Assembly: GCA_016285055.1 (NCBI GenBank)
Contig: JAEEPZ010000003.1
Coordinates: forward strand, 28,450-92,449
DNA length: 64,000 nucleotides
Origin: Prevotella sp.
GTDB taxonomy: Bacteria; Bacteroidota; Bacteroidia; Bacteroidales; Bacteroidaceae
Reading direction: 5' to 3'
The notes under the pieces are model-generated. The model saw only the letters and a list, made by a program, of their open reading frames with translations. It had not been told where the DNA came from and made no database searches. Below, one piece after another: positions 31,901-39,071 of this stretch. A program made the translations under genes and the position numbers. How positions within the stretch are numbered: the first letter of the stretch is position 1; every line of letters begins with the position of its first letter.

Positions 31901-32595
31901 ATAAAAGCGGCATTGCTTTTCAGCTTGGCAAAGCGCAGACGGAAGAGATCTAAATTATAAGACTGACTATTGGAATACTTCTTAGCTTTTGCTAAATCAG
32001 TCCATTCATTATAAGTCGGACGATACATGGGATAGCCTTCATCATCTGCCTGAGAAATATCATAACCGTCATCAAGTACATGAAAAGTCAAGATTGTTGC
32101 GTTCTCAAAGCCTTCAACGCATCCAAACCTGTTTCCACCTGAAAAACTTCCATACTTTACATATCGTCCTGTTTTGCTTCTCAACTTAAAATGGTTGGAA
32201 TTGCCATCTCCAGCTGCCACAAGTGTCCACAATCGGTTATTCGCGTATGGCAGGAAATCCCTTGTTTTGGCACGTGAATTCACCCCGCAATCGGTCAGAT
32301 AGCTACATTTATCATGTGCTTTCTGGTAGAACTGAATGTAGTAGTAGTTACCATCACCTATAATCGAGGCAGGATCCATCGTCTCGAAAGCGTCGGGCAT
32401 GGCAGCCCACTGCTCTGGTGTCTGCGCCTGGGCGTTGGCAGCTGAAAGCAGGAAGGCCCCGAGCAGCAGGGCTGTGCGGAGCAGGTTGGAAAGGAACGAA
32501 GCCCGGCGGGCGGTGCCCGTCAGGTGTCTATGGATGTTGTTATGTCTTGACTTCATCAGTGTCATTGAGTTCTTCAATTCTACGGATTGGTTCAT
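22933..32595 (-). CDS. Giant secreted protein (3220 residues) with type IX secretion sorting tail
   Basis: A signal peptide ends near residue 57 (LLLGAFLLSAANAQAQ). The very long body is rich in Asn, Tyr, Trp and Thr with no catalytic motif that I recognise. The early part has lectin-like or ricin-like texture (YYIQFYQKA, LRSKTGRYVKYGS), the middle repeated beta-domain character, and near the C-terminal third an acidic calcium-type segment DTDDDGIPDTENPDE. The last 80 residues fit a type A T9SS sorting domain (VRCFDTNGRLVHQATPQ, GIYVIEARTEKDRKTKKVIVK). It is likely a cell-surface adhesin or structural protein exported through the Por system and anchored on the surface. Met1 is kept, but Met11 or Met14 give a more usual signal peptide. 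Confidence 0.8.
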   Translation of the reverse strand: MNQSVELKNSMTLMKSRHNNIHRHLTGTARRASFLSNLLRTALLLGAFLLSAANAQAQTPEQWAAMPDAFETMDPASIIGDGNYYYIQFYQKAHDKCSYLTDCGVNSRAKTRDFLPYANNRLWTLVAAGDGNSNHFKLRSKTGRYVKYGSFSGGNRFGCVEGFENATILTFHVLDDGYDISQADDEGYPMYRPTYNEWTDLAKAKKYSNSQSYNLDLFRLRFAKLKSNAAFIIYYRGEGTDNDNSASATTRHYLTYSGTGNQVSGSGTLQTSDVSSRQSIIPKDKPLPSLPTLAAYHKDGLWTLEESGDDGGFYIKKYGTNDYLINSSGNYSILGAKDVINAKYNVENTDVNRYTPIQKVNYEQSTLTRDMFHTWDGYGSGATVTNNSPAVDFNVGNGAQIGQNAMVAGTSNVDRLIYADLSEYSKMIINGTQEMKLRVLLSRQEGPANTPNEGPIVEKNVTIGNDGTIEVSLKNLELNSNHTLPTRTGTAAVKMTYVNGSSDAVDISNGEVAAGYPAYCGFNKISNGNTVNLANTSYGVNNIAYLQVDATAINGTISKVTLTGDFQQISARGLEYGVGYNNSPWSSAMTWNSADRSITILDETQTVSRSSDDTELSFNITEAFRDSKLKTILVYNLQAGGGYIKNPRVEVEYTPSNSDVNINFAHLNAIKTASDSPDGTITSITLLKETTGARYLHYSKGDGWQVEQWTQKHTSPYELWDAAFYPVEVPDPNQDKYYRVLAGFNNGYGVDGKMLTETGWLADYSDVDGERQLLFLSQEDDYQHFYLKTPLLKYIRSTGGTTNNKADGERLTNTSLYDKFYLKWYYVDPKQANIVIDNRYREVEHKTSYLRNYVTESGKSQGLIGNADSDWRKNTNGPQMVNEFMITHYVRRGNTRQIVLPTTLRVNNDHVFYQRWYIGNDEENLAKLQQHVSLNVDGGNGVAYYIYKNGLVTGQKLRWDDYPNYSEAEQCVQYRFSYTNPLGVEEELPITADVSRYSDLTYKGSDPYNGNLEEPSLTMRYIYNMNDAKSMAKRLMYFTGSNGWKEDKPIRFPVKRLDYEQDKNEAYRGDFLSLRHLFRDYWIFDDPAFIKEFVFDEKKKEYVGVIDYDYIKNKTDYNAEITTNYGEVTQETMNKFLDDHLVSAVMAESSGIGRIKIELQNNYAGLSLGGHKESGVAQGYYLYDEVYNKKDYGGSRFMVFNYPSDGEVDIPSGQNSVSSELTAYFEYTKGGATYKYQICRYTIIFEKLSDPTIDNQTKPWRDVKGTNRDPNKLRDIAGPPIAKVTFDYPDRSESASTKNFYHIPQKSDGSWYDTKHNNGTLPRWVNEKENESDPDNWVSYGDIPNSSPIPLPFDKTNYSFDGENCSWGSYALVSKSFTTYGYQKDVLPSNTKTDPSLGYGIDPDAGMQDGFMYIDASEMPGDICSISFQGDFCQNDKLMCTGWISGANKKNWDASDRDKRCPGGITLTMKGEDENGETKTIYRFCPGQCYELTATDDSHVEWQQFYFEFSTDKKYKRYWMEVNNNCVSSNGGDFMLDNIEVYAIVPKVEADINTPLCVSVDEDGNTVTEMRLLKLRIDHNKLKSSRNVNGSTAEEGFVFLNKYKFLDTFRTELLNTYPSGFNGFNFNTITLDELALAIEKGELSSLPSPTEGSPYKTAFDAAILGEKTTWHSSSPTVNMGASVMYYTWSTTFENDNYMPEFSFADAVNKNHAVYREVVATEEGNVNYVVINGNYTGLKWETNTDYYVINTNQTFESGNPCTAFNLCSECCKAGEFRIKPPLEVLGLDAAENMEDLVVCDGQIPTLLTNLKGYDIKGKEVKMKNLNFDWWLGNKRATNPEDRRATLANYHKQHKEIDGVDVYLAYALSTMRAYYPGITSLDGITKHQEEIPYLTVPMIKYLKEVVATGELLLHQTTVSVPAEQVLDSDPYFYMVACPIHDEMFDQALNPSASEYVAFYCDEPQGVRIKLGQKAPRLQTGFVPGEHGFSSYSYNFPEGTNPVLSIRLAKAAQFETVKNTDAEGTTPSNDVNYLWLPIRNAQTEGAGGVIKKSQDDNIYLASSNDLTWDKKISKEMNTNKSLPVVGRIVRLEAINTKDNSEGAQQGATVNISSQIDKNYLSVYFVKDFNVREGYNYTLSLPFQEDDNSNACDGTILINLKIVPDYEVWTGGAGNIDWNNDENWRRADGNTTISNAYYGDELYRANGAVYNNASPLHEYVTNKDNYYSSSKKANAKPSKDQVLRKGFTPLYCTHVLMKSDEWGNAPELYDALDVETAANNGQLKDAPFPNLRDTSTPILKFDMQARKYSMWSETYGTNPDRGRSDHPNDLIAEMYKVNSCDEIAFQPGTELRNAHLLNYNNAWVEYELDNKRWYLLGSPLQGTISGEWYAPSGTAQQKTTYYDPVTFIPHYVKVAHPRATDNPSQRGWYTKSGENYSPATDTEVSSSTDYYYLYQPSWYDDYDRYSPAIYQRSWDKAKAVLYEVGADYDTNDDSQTENLGSPLQGQWSNSNWDTTNADRYLDRLGYKPMGDKKVNVAMKGIWSNTYNDATVDYAKGGFSVMVMNHLKNNDNSGGKAIVRLPKEDTMYDYYKYSETNTDDGGTDTELSDVRSKNRALNRGRLKADQLLPQVQWQVTATGTAGEGTGNTTPVEMTSWRQETEASIYGDMRTYTRVPTTEAPLQSMNGANFSFTETVPAGASNLGFYLVENPFTCGLDMAKFFAANSVTFTQDEIDNASEGDPAYGKTTNDVKSGLERKYWLLTKTAEGQNPRQVLVQLAPNGEWITSDGDAVEYQNPNYVAPGAGDPEPTEPETLQFLPHAVVAPGQGFFVQATGISGDLTVTFNRDMQAQSRFGMIEGMGTKYTIVVGQSQVMRPLRKMIDTDDDGIPDTENPDETSTDYETIDVDLNGNGIYGETYTEEVEVDGEMVTKTIVEKEPVQVPVYEEIDDPDNPGETIKILKLEDIEEEVTIYKYVPETLTITPDDPNTPSVDESVTYDKEYPLLSRQTRGGNSTSPLGMVITAKRGADESSALVMLRESASDDFLPAEDTETFINSDLKNIPTVYTLCGRLATTINSIHDFTCLPLGVESSSNAPCVLTLQGVELLGDSVSFYDAVERKLTPLESGMKFTVSGQTQNRYYLVKTLIEEEAAEETHLQIFTEGHAVKVIASTAEPIISVRCFDTNGRLVHQATPQSMDYSFTVANDGIYVIEARTEKDRKTKKVIVK

Positions 32596-32719
32596 TGTTA
32601 TATCTTGTCTTGATGTCGTTACACATTATTATATATATATGTAGTCCCCGGCAGCTGGCCGCCGAGGACATTCGCTTTGTCTGTATAGTATGCAGCACAA
32701 TCCTGAGGAGGGTCTGTCG

Positions 32720-33805
32720 TCACCATTTGGCACAGGTGATGCAGACGTGCCAACGTGCATATTTGCCCACGTCGCGCATGATGTAGCCTTTGTCTGCCAT
32801 CAGTTTAATGGACTTTTGGACAGCTACGCGACTAACCCCAATCTTATCAGCTATTTCGGTTACTTGCACATCAGGGTTAGAGCGCATGGCTCTCAGTATC
32901 TGGCCAATGGTAGGACTTTGGAACTTGATACGCTCCCCGTCGAACCACCACCCGTCAGGGTCATGATCGTTGATGAAGTCGATGTCGGCCTGTATTTCGT
33001 TGGCGACCAGCTGCGTGAAATACGTCCTGAAGGGTCTAATGCTCTGCAGCGAGGCATGGCTGCCGTCGGAGGGGACGCTACCCACTTTGAGATCCGCCTG
33101 ATGGAGGGCCTCCAGATAGGCTTTCTTCTTTCGTGACCGTACCACCACCATGGGATAACCGTGGCGTGACAGGATGTAGTTCACCAGCAGGCGAGCTATG
33201 CGTCCATTGCCATCCTCGAAGGGGTGGATGCGGATGTAGCGGTAGTGAAACAGGATGGCCAGCTCAATAGGAGTAAGTTCTTTCTTAGCTTCTTCCTCCC
33301 GATACCACCATACCAAGTCACTCATCAATGCAGGAGTTTCCTCTGGCGAGGCGTAGTCAAAGCGGTCGCCGTATCGTGTGATGACAGAATTGGGACGTGT
33401 CTTGTACTGTCCGGCATGAATGGTATAAGACGTAGTCACTCCTCCAGGGAGGTTGCGATACACCTCATAGTCTTCACGCAGCAGTGTCTTATGCAACTGT
33501 CGGATGAAAGTTTCAGTCAGCGGATGTACAGACTGGGTTGCCTCCTCAGTCATCATCTTCAGACCCACGTCACTGGCCTTCATCTCCTCCAGATCCTTCA
33601 TCTCAGCTTCCTGCACTACTCTTCCAAAGAGCAACAAGAGTTCCGTCTGGCCGTAGGTCAGAGTGTTACCCTCGATGTGGTTTGAGTTATAGTTGAAGTC
33701 AACAGAGAATCGCCTACTGAACTTTTCTTGATCATACTGGTTCAGTGGCTGTAACTGCTGCCAACGCTCCAAGGCTCTCTCTAATTGCTCTGTCTTTGTT
33801 TCCAT
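32720..33805 (-). CDS. Fic-family protein with N-terminal inhibitory motif and C-terminal winged helix
   Basis: The start is the Met of METKTEQ, because a -7 promoter box at 33842-33835 overlaps the longer GTG start. This gives 361 residues. The Fic active site is HPFEDGNGR, starting at His194. The Fic inhibitory helix motif SNHIEGN (41-47) is N-terminal, so this is a class II enzyme held in check by its own Glu. The C-terminal 70 residues form a winged helix-turn-helix (VTEIADKIGVSRVAVQKSIK). Fic enzymes usually transfer AMP from ATP to Ser/Thr/Tyr of a target. It closely resembles the Fic protein in the defence operon at 60162 over the Fic domain. Confidence 0.88.
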   Translation of the reverse strand: METKTEQLERALERWQQLQPLNQYDQEKFSRRFSVDFNYNSNHIEGNTLTYGQTELLLLFGRVVQEAEMKDLEEMKASDVGLKMMTEEATQSVHPLTETFIRQLHKTLLREDYEVYRNLPGGVTTSYTIHAGQYKTRPNSVITRYGDRFDYASPEETPALMSDLVWWYREEEAKKELTPIELAILFHYRYIRIHPFEDGNGRIARLLVNYILSRHGYPMVVVRSRKKKAYLEALHQADLKVGSVPSDGSHASLQSIRPFRTYFTQLVANEIQADIDFINDHDPDGWWFDGERIKFQSPTIGQILRAMRSNPDVQVTEIADKIGVSRVAVQKSIKLMADKGYIMRDVGKYARWHVCITCAKW

Positions 33806-33834
33806 CTTTCTTAAATTATATTGATTTCTGGCCA

Positions 33835-33842
33835 CAAAGATA
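33835..33842 (-). promoter_or_regulatory. -7 promoter element for the Fic gene
   Basis: The minus strand reads TATCTTTG, placing the transcript start near 33828 and selecting the ATG at 33805. Its -33 partner is not clear. Confidence 0.5.
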
Positions 33843-34002
33843 ACATTAATTTATTAAACAACCAAGAGTGACCACCTTTTTGGGGTAGTCATTGACCACT
33901 TTTATGAATATTTAGCGTTTGTACCACCCAAATTGGTGGCCTTGTACCACTAAATCAGGTTACACAGGATTGTGCTTCAATATGTCAAAGAACGTATTCT
34001 TA

Positions 34003-34072
34003 CCCCACCCCAACCCCTCCCCTTGAAGGGGAGGGGAGTTTTCGGTGCTATTCATCCCCTCAGAGGGGAGTT
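34003..34072. repeat. C/G-rich fold-back repeat
   Basis: It contains cccctccccttgaaggggagggg and an inverted ccctcagaggggag, the same family as in the 21-22 kb region. It stands between the fimbrial operon end and the Fic promoter. Confidence 0.65.
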
Positions 34073-34082
34073 TGGGGCGCCA

Positions 34083-36176
34083 TTACTTCTGCAACACCAC
34101 GTTGAACGTGAAGGCATAGTCGTACTGACTGCCAGAAGACCCCAGTTTTACGTTGACGGTGACGGAGGTCTTATAGGTGCCGGCGGCGAGGCTGTTGTTC
34201 AGCACGCCGAGGATGCGGCCGCTGGCGGCATCGTAGGTGGGTGCAGTCTCGAATATCTTGCCAGTGCCAGAGACGTTGGTGCCGTCGCTGTTCTTCCAGG
34301 TGAGCGACACGAAGGTCACCTCTGTGTCGGTGAAGTCGCGCCACGTGCCGTCGTTGTTCTTCTGTGCGAAGGGCTGCAGGATGATAGGGCCGCCGGTGCT
34401 GAAGGTGGTGGTCAGGGCGTCGCTGCTGAGCGTCGCGGCGGGGTAGCCCGCTATGGGCACGAAGGCCAGCGGCTCCACGCGGAACTGCCAGTCGGTCAAG
34501 TGTATGGGAATGTGTATCCAGTCGTTGCGGCGGATGACGTTGAAGCCGTTGCCGCCCGTCGTTCCGTCGATATAGGGCGTGGTCATGCCGTAACGCAGTT
34601 CCTCGGTGTGGCTGCCCCGCTGAATCTTCAGGCGAATAGACAGCTGGTTGTTCGTCGTGGTGAACGAGGCGTCGGTCTCGTTGACGTAGAAGAAGAGTGT
34701 GCCTTCGTCAGTATTGCCATCATTCTTTGCTGCGAGTGTCAAGGCCGTTACGGGGTTGTATGCTACCGGGCCGATGTCGGTAGTGGCACCCGCTGGCAGG
34801 GTGATATGCTCTTGCAGTGCTGTGCCGGTGTTGTTGGTGACTTCGCCGGAAAGCACGATGTCGCGGAAGGCATAATCCTTATTGTTCAGGTTATACAGAT
34901 AAATGTTTACCACGTATTCACCAGTGGTGGCAGAACTGCTGATAGCGTAGCTGTATTCTTGGTAGAACGGAGGTTCATGGGTGCCGCTACTTCCACCGGT
35001 GCCATTATATCGCGGCGGTGTAACACCAGTTGCCAGTGTAGTGCCGCCAGCCACCACGTCGAACTTGCCTCCGTCAGTAGCCCCCCTGCAAACTTTGAAC
35101 GAGATGTTCTTCGGTGTGAAACTCATCCCTGTTGCTGGTGTGACTTTGAAGGAGATAACAGCTTCTCCGTCTTGCGATGAGGTGTTGTCCACGGAAAACT
35201 TCCGTAACGTATATGCCTTGTCGTAAGTTGTAACTGTGGGATTTTCCGTTGGTACAGTCACCTTGCTGCCCCACGACAATGCCGTAGACGTAAACACGCC
35301 ACCCAACGACACCGTTGCTGCGCCACCCTGCGTGGGGACATCATCCAGCGCCCATGTCGCCGAGACGGTTTTCGTGGTGTTTGCTGGGAACAAGGGAACG
35401 AGGTTGGCCTCCGACGCCAAGTTATCCTTGCTGAAGAGGTAGATGCCGGGACCGGTGGTGGAAGCCTGGTTGATGGGGTCCACCTCGATGCCAAGAATCT
35501 GCACCTGCTCGGTTGTCTCGTTGGTGAACTCGAACTGCATTTTTCCCATCACGCGCCAAAGGGTGATGATGCCAGCATTAGTAACTACATTGTTGACAGG
35601 TGTGACAGTTATCTGCTTACCAACAGCATCATTAAGTCTTCCCGTCATGGGGATGTTCTTCTCGCTGTAGCCGTTGGTGAACTTGAATGTAGCATTTGCA
35701 TCTACCGTACTTCCCACAGCAAAGCCGTCGTTATAGGCGTCACCAGTATTCACGTCAGAATGAAAGTTTGCAGTGGCGTAAATCTTGTAGGGGATGCCAG
35801 CGGTCAATGGTTCTGAAACGATGGGCATAAACTCTGTCAAGATGCTGTCGGGCACATTTGGTGTTGACTCCACTACCAGTTCTGACCGTTTCTTCTCTAT
35901 GATTTGCACCACCTCATTCGTCGACGCATTACATATAAGTATACGAACCGACTGCAGTTTTTCCCAGTCGTGGTCTGGATCTTCCCAGACGGGATTGCCA
36001 ACGGCACGTGTATGCTGTCCTCCTGCCTGCTCGGGGGTGCAAACACTGATGCTGATGCGCCCCATACCTTCAGGCATTGGCAGCTCGTTGTCGGTAGCCT
36101 TGTCATCGGTACAGGCAGCCATGAGGACGACTGCCAATAGCGTCATATAGAAGAATAAACGTTTCACGATTCTCAT
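34083..36176 (-). CDS. Fimbria-associated lipoprotein, last gene of the fimbrial operon
   Basis: This 697-residue protein has lipobox VLMAAC (Cys21). It is followed by acidic residues and beta-rich domains typical of P. gingivalis-type fimbrillin/tip proteins (GRISISVCTPEQ, IRILICNAST, later NVIRRNDWIHIPIHLTDWQFRVEPLAF). The RNDW/NNWY-like turn recurs in fimbrial subunits of this superfamily. It probably is a tip or accessory subunit, processed by a protease at an Arg in the N-terminal region. Its start is 3 bases downstream of the preceding gene stop. It is larger than most minor subunits, so it could be the tip adhesin. Confidence 0.65.
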   Translation of the reverse strand: MRIVKRLFFYMTLLAVVLMAACTDDKATDNELPMPEGMGRISISVCTPEQAGGQHTRAVGNPVWEDPDHDWEKLQSVRILICNASTNEVVQIIEKKRSELVVESTPNVPDSILTEFMPIVSEPLTAGIPYKIYATANFHSDVNTGDAYNDGFAVGSTVDANATFKFTNGYSEKNIPMTGRLNDAVGKQITVTPVNNVVTNAGIITLWRVMGKMQFEFTNETTEQVQILGIEVDPINQASTTGPGIYLFSKDNLASEANLVPLFPANTTKTVSATWALDDVPTQGGAATVSLGGVFTSTALSWGSKVTVPTENPTVTTYDKAYTLRKFSVDNTSSQDGEAVISFKVTPATGMSFTPKNISFKVCRGATDGGKFDVVAGGTTLATGVTPPRYNGTGGSSGTHEPPFYQEYSYAISSSATTGEYVVNIYLYNLNNKDYAFRDIVLSGEVTNNTGTALQEHITLPAGATTDIGPVAYNPVTALTLAAKNDGNTDEGTLFFYVNETDASFTTTNNQLSIRLKIQRGSHTEELRYGMTTPYIDGTTGGNGFNVIRRNDWIHIPIHLTDWQFRVEPLAFVPIAGYPAATLSSDALTTTFSTGGPIILQPFAQKNNDGTWRDFTDTEVTFVSLTWKNSDGTNVSGTGKIFETAPTYDAASGRILGVLNNSLAAGTYKTSVTVNVKLGSSGSQYDYAFTFNVVLQK

Positions 36177-36179
36177 TAT

Positions 36180-37718
36180 TTACAAATAAATAACTGGATT
36201 GTCAATATGCCTCCAGCGCATTTCCCTGATGGACAGCTCGATGAATCCTCCCTTGGCACTGACTTTGTCGACGAATATGCGGTAGACATTATTGCGCACA
36301 ATGCCGAAGTTCATGGCTGGTAGTGAGGGGCATTTCACTGCCTTTGAAGCTTCCAAACTGATGTTGTCGTTGGTGTAGGTCGGATAGGCATAATTGCTCT
36401 CGCCCTGATGTCGGATGAAGTGATAGAACACACAGCGTTCACCCGTGCCGGTGCCACCCCTATAGTAGTAGCCCTCGAAAGCCAGACCTGTGGCATAGTA
36501 GAAGAGTGGTGAATCTCCCTGTGGACGCAGGGTGTTCTCCTTGGCATAGCCCACGATGATATTGTCGGCTGTGAAGCCATCGTTGGTAACGTCGAACTTA
36601 TTGCTCTGCTGGCTGGCCATGGTGACATTGTAGGTGTTATTGAGATTACCAATCACACTGGTAAGCGTGCTGGCAAAGTAGTCAGGATGCACATTTTGGT
36701 TCTTTACCGAAGTGTAGGGGTCTGTCACCCAGTTTGCGAAGGTCTCGTTAGCTAAATAGGGGCTTGCATTATCGTTAGTGCGCTTGAACAAGTATTCGTT
36801 ACCGTTGTTGAGGTTGAAAGGTGTGATGCTTGTCAGCACGAAGCGGTCGTTAGTGGCGGTGCCGTCTGGCCTACTGATGGTGTACTCATAGCCCGGAGTG
36901 GTGTATGCTGCGTTATCCGTACTGCTCTTGTAACCATTTGATTCCTTGGCCCAGAAGTCGATACGTGCCGCGAGACGTTCGATGTGGATGCAGTCAAGAT
37001 AGTAGACGAAACGGTTCTTCTCGGCTTCGGTGGGTGAAGTGTAGACTCTGGGGTTTCTCAGGTTGATGGTGGCTTCTGCCGCAGAGGCCATGACGAAGTT
37101 CCGGGCATTGATGCCCACACCTGAACCCTCGTAGACGGAAGCTAACACTTTGTCACGCACGTCGGAGGAGACGATGACTTGATTGGCTGCAATGCCCAGG
37201 TCGTCGGGAGCGTTGGCCACGACGAGCAACTTATAAGTCTCTCCTGCCACGAGTGTTGTCTCTTCCAGCTTCTGCTCGCCAGTGGTGTAGAGTACCTCGT
37301 TTGTCTGCACGTTGTAAGGCTCGTATTCCGGATGGTCATGGCCAATGGGATAGTAGGGCTCTTCGTAAGGATATACGGTGTATTTCTTCACGCATACCAC
37401 CTTGGCATTACCGTTGTTGGTATTGATGCCTGCCTCATCCTGATAGAAGATGAGAGTAATGTCGTTCACTTTGTTTTCTCGATCCTCGATGCCTTTCTCC
37501 GGCCCGTCGCCATACTCTCCGCCAGTGGGGTTGGAGCGCGTGAAGTTGCCGGTGCTTACCGAGATAGTGATATTGATGTATTGCGCTGCACTGTTGTCGG
37601 CAGTCTCTTCACAGTCATAGTCTTCGTTCATCCAATGGCATGACGATGCCAGCAAGGGCAGCAGCAGGAGGGCTGCGGTCTTGCGGATGGTGCTGACTAT
37701 TTGTGACAGACGTGACAT
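36180..37718 (-). CDS. Fimbrial minor subunit / accessory lipoprotein
   Basis: This 512-residue protein has lipobox LLASSC (Cys27). Its N-terminal domain pattern (INITISVSTGNFTRSNP, KVNDITLIFYQDEAG, LVAGETYKLLVVANAP) is that of FimA/Mfa-type subunits. The C-terminal segment FGIVRNNVYRIFVDKVSAKGGF matches the conserved end-domain of such proteins. It most likely is an Mfa3/FimC-like minor subunit incorporated near the fimbrial tip. It follows the Mfa2-like gene by 31 bases and precedes the last subunit gene by 3 bases. Confidence 0.75.
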   Translation of the reverse strand: MSRLSQIVSTIRKTAALLLLPLLASSCHWMNEDYDCEETADNSAAQYINITISVSTGNFTRSNPTGGEYGDGPEKGIEDRENKVNDITLIFYQDEAGINTNNGNAKVVCVKKYTVYPYEEPYYPIGHDHPEYEPYNVQTNEVLYTTGEQKLEETTLVAGETYKLLVVANAPDDLGIAANQVIVSSDVRDKVLASVYEGSGVGINARNFVMASAAEATINLRNPRVYTSPTEAEKNRFVYYLDCIHIERLAARIDFWAKESNGYKSSTDNAAYTTPGYEYTISRPDGTATNDRFVLTSITPFNLNNGNEYLFKRTNDNASPYLANETFANWVTDPYTSVKNQNVHPDYFASTLTSVIGNLNNTYNVTMASQQSNKFDVTNDGFTADNIIVGYAKENTLRPQGDSPLFYYATGLAFEGYYYRGGTGTGERCVFYHFIRHQGESNYAYPTYTNDNISLEASKAVKCPSLPAMNFGIVRNNVYRIFVDKVSAKGGFIELSIREMRWRHIDNPVIYL

Positions 37719-37749
37719 GATATATGTTTGTTGGGTTGAATATTCGGGT

Positions 37750-39033
37750 TTAGTTCAGCACCTCGTGCTGCTGGCGTTTGGCCCACGGAATGATGTGTAC
37801 CTCTGCGCCGATGTAGAGCTGCAGCTCTTCTACTTTTCCGCCTTTGATGATGAACTGCAGGCGGTAGTCGTATTCGCGGTCCAGGTATTCCTGGTAGTGG
37901 TAGTAGCGCTCCTGATAGTTGCGCCCACTTGAGAGGATGTAGGGCAGGTTGATGCCGAAGATGATGTCGCCGGTGTCTTTCTTTCTGATGAGGAGCACGG
38001 CGTTGCGTGCCTTGGCGATGTCTGCCTCGCTGAGGATGGCATACTTGTCGTCGTTGACAGAGGCGTTCTTGTAGAGGAGGCGGTTGAACATCAGGTCATA
38101 GTGTGCTGCGCTCTCGCTTTGCACATCGCCGCTGCCCGTGAAGGTGGTGGTCCACTGTCGGTAGGGGGTGTAGACGAGTGTGTCTTCGGGGCTGGTGAGG
38201 TTGTTGCGGCAGTCCACCTGTGCGTTGTTGTCGATGATCTCCACGGTGTAGTCGCGGTCGTTCACCTGATTGTCGGCGGGGTCGTCGTTGAGTGCGCGCA
38301 GGGTGATGTTCAGCTGCTTGGTGTCGCGTATGAGGCTGAGTGTGGCGTAGGTCGGCTCGTCCTTCACCAGTCGCACTGTCTCCTGTCCGTTGGTGTTCAC
38401 TGAGCCGTCGCGCTGCCAGCTGTACGTGCATTTAGCGGGTGTGAGCATGGGTGGCAGCATGGTGAGGGGCATGGAGTCGGCGGGTGTGGTGACGGTGGTG
38501 AGTGTGTGCCACAGTGTGTCGAGGGGCTGCGATATAGCAGCATAGGGAGCCATTGGAGCAGCCTGTGCGGCGACGTTGCTCCGCGCTTTGTCGGCGGCTT
38601 GGTGGTCGAGGGTGACGAAGAACTGCTGCCACTGGTCGCCTATGGCGTTGCCTTTCTGGCGGTATTTGGGTCCGGGTGTGGCCAGAGCCTGCTGCCAGTC
38701 TTTCTGCAGTGCCACGGCCATCAGACGGTAGGTATGGTCGGGGGCCAGCTCCTCTTCGGTGAAGTGGATATAGCTTCCGTACTTGGAGAGCAGGCTCCCG
38801 GCCACGGTCTTAGAGGCGACAAGCCGTTCCGACTCATCATACACATAGAGCGTGAGGCCGCCAACATGGTCTTTGAACATGTCTGCCCGCTGTATGTTGT
38901 AGTCGTAGACGAAGTTGACATAGAGACCCGTAGGACAGTCGTCGCGGTCTTCCGTCATCATGTCGCAACTAACCATTGCCAGTGCAGCCAACACGGCCAC
39001 AATGCCCTTTTGTATGATGAGTCGAACGTTCAT
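37750..39033 (-). CDS. FimB/Mfa2-family fimbrial anchor subunit
   Basis: The 427 residues start with a lipoprotein signal (lipobox ALAMVSC, Cys23) followed by CPTGLYVNFVYDYNIQRADMF and GGLTLYVYDESERLV, the hallmark of FimB/Mfa2 (DUF1812) proteins. These cap and anchor the fimbria in the outer membrane and limit its length. The C-terminus ends EVHIIPWAKRQQHEVLN, nearly the same ending as the major subunit encoded upstream (EIHIMPWAKRYQ). This suggests that the terminal strand is shared between subunits for strand exchange. Confidence 0.85.
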   Translation of the reverse strand: MNVRLIIQKGIVAVLAALAMVSCDMMTEDRDDCPTGLYVNFVYDYNIQRADMFKDHVGGLTLYVYDESERLVASKTVAGSLLSKYGSYIHFTEEELAPDHTYRLMAVALQKDWQQALATPGPKYRQKGNAIGDQWQQFFVTLDHQAADKARSNVAAQAAPMAPYAAISQPLDTLWHTLTTVTTPADSMPLTMLPPMLTPAKCTYSWQRDGSVNTNGQETVRLVKDEPTYATLSLIRDTKQLNITLRALNDDPADNQVNDRDYTVEIIDNNAQVDCRNNLTSPEDTLVYTPYRQWTTTFTGSGDVQSESAAHYDLMFNRLLYKNASVNDDKYAILSEADIAKARNAVLLIRKKDTGDIIFGINLPYILSSGRNYQERYYHYQEYLDREYDYRLQFIIKGGKVEELQLYIGAEVHIIPWAKRQQHEVLN

Positions 39034-39071
39034 TGTCGATTAGATTTTAATTGTCTTCGTTTTCTTTAAGC

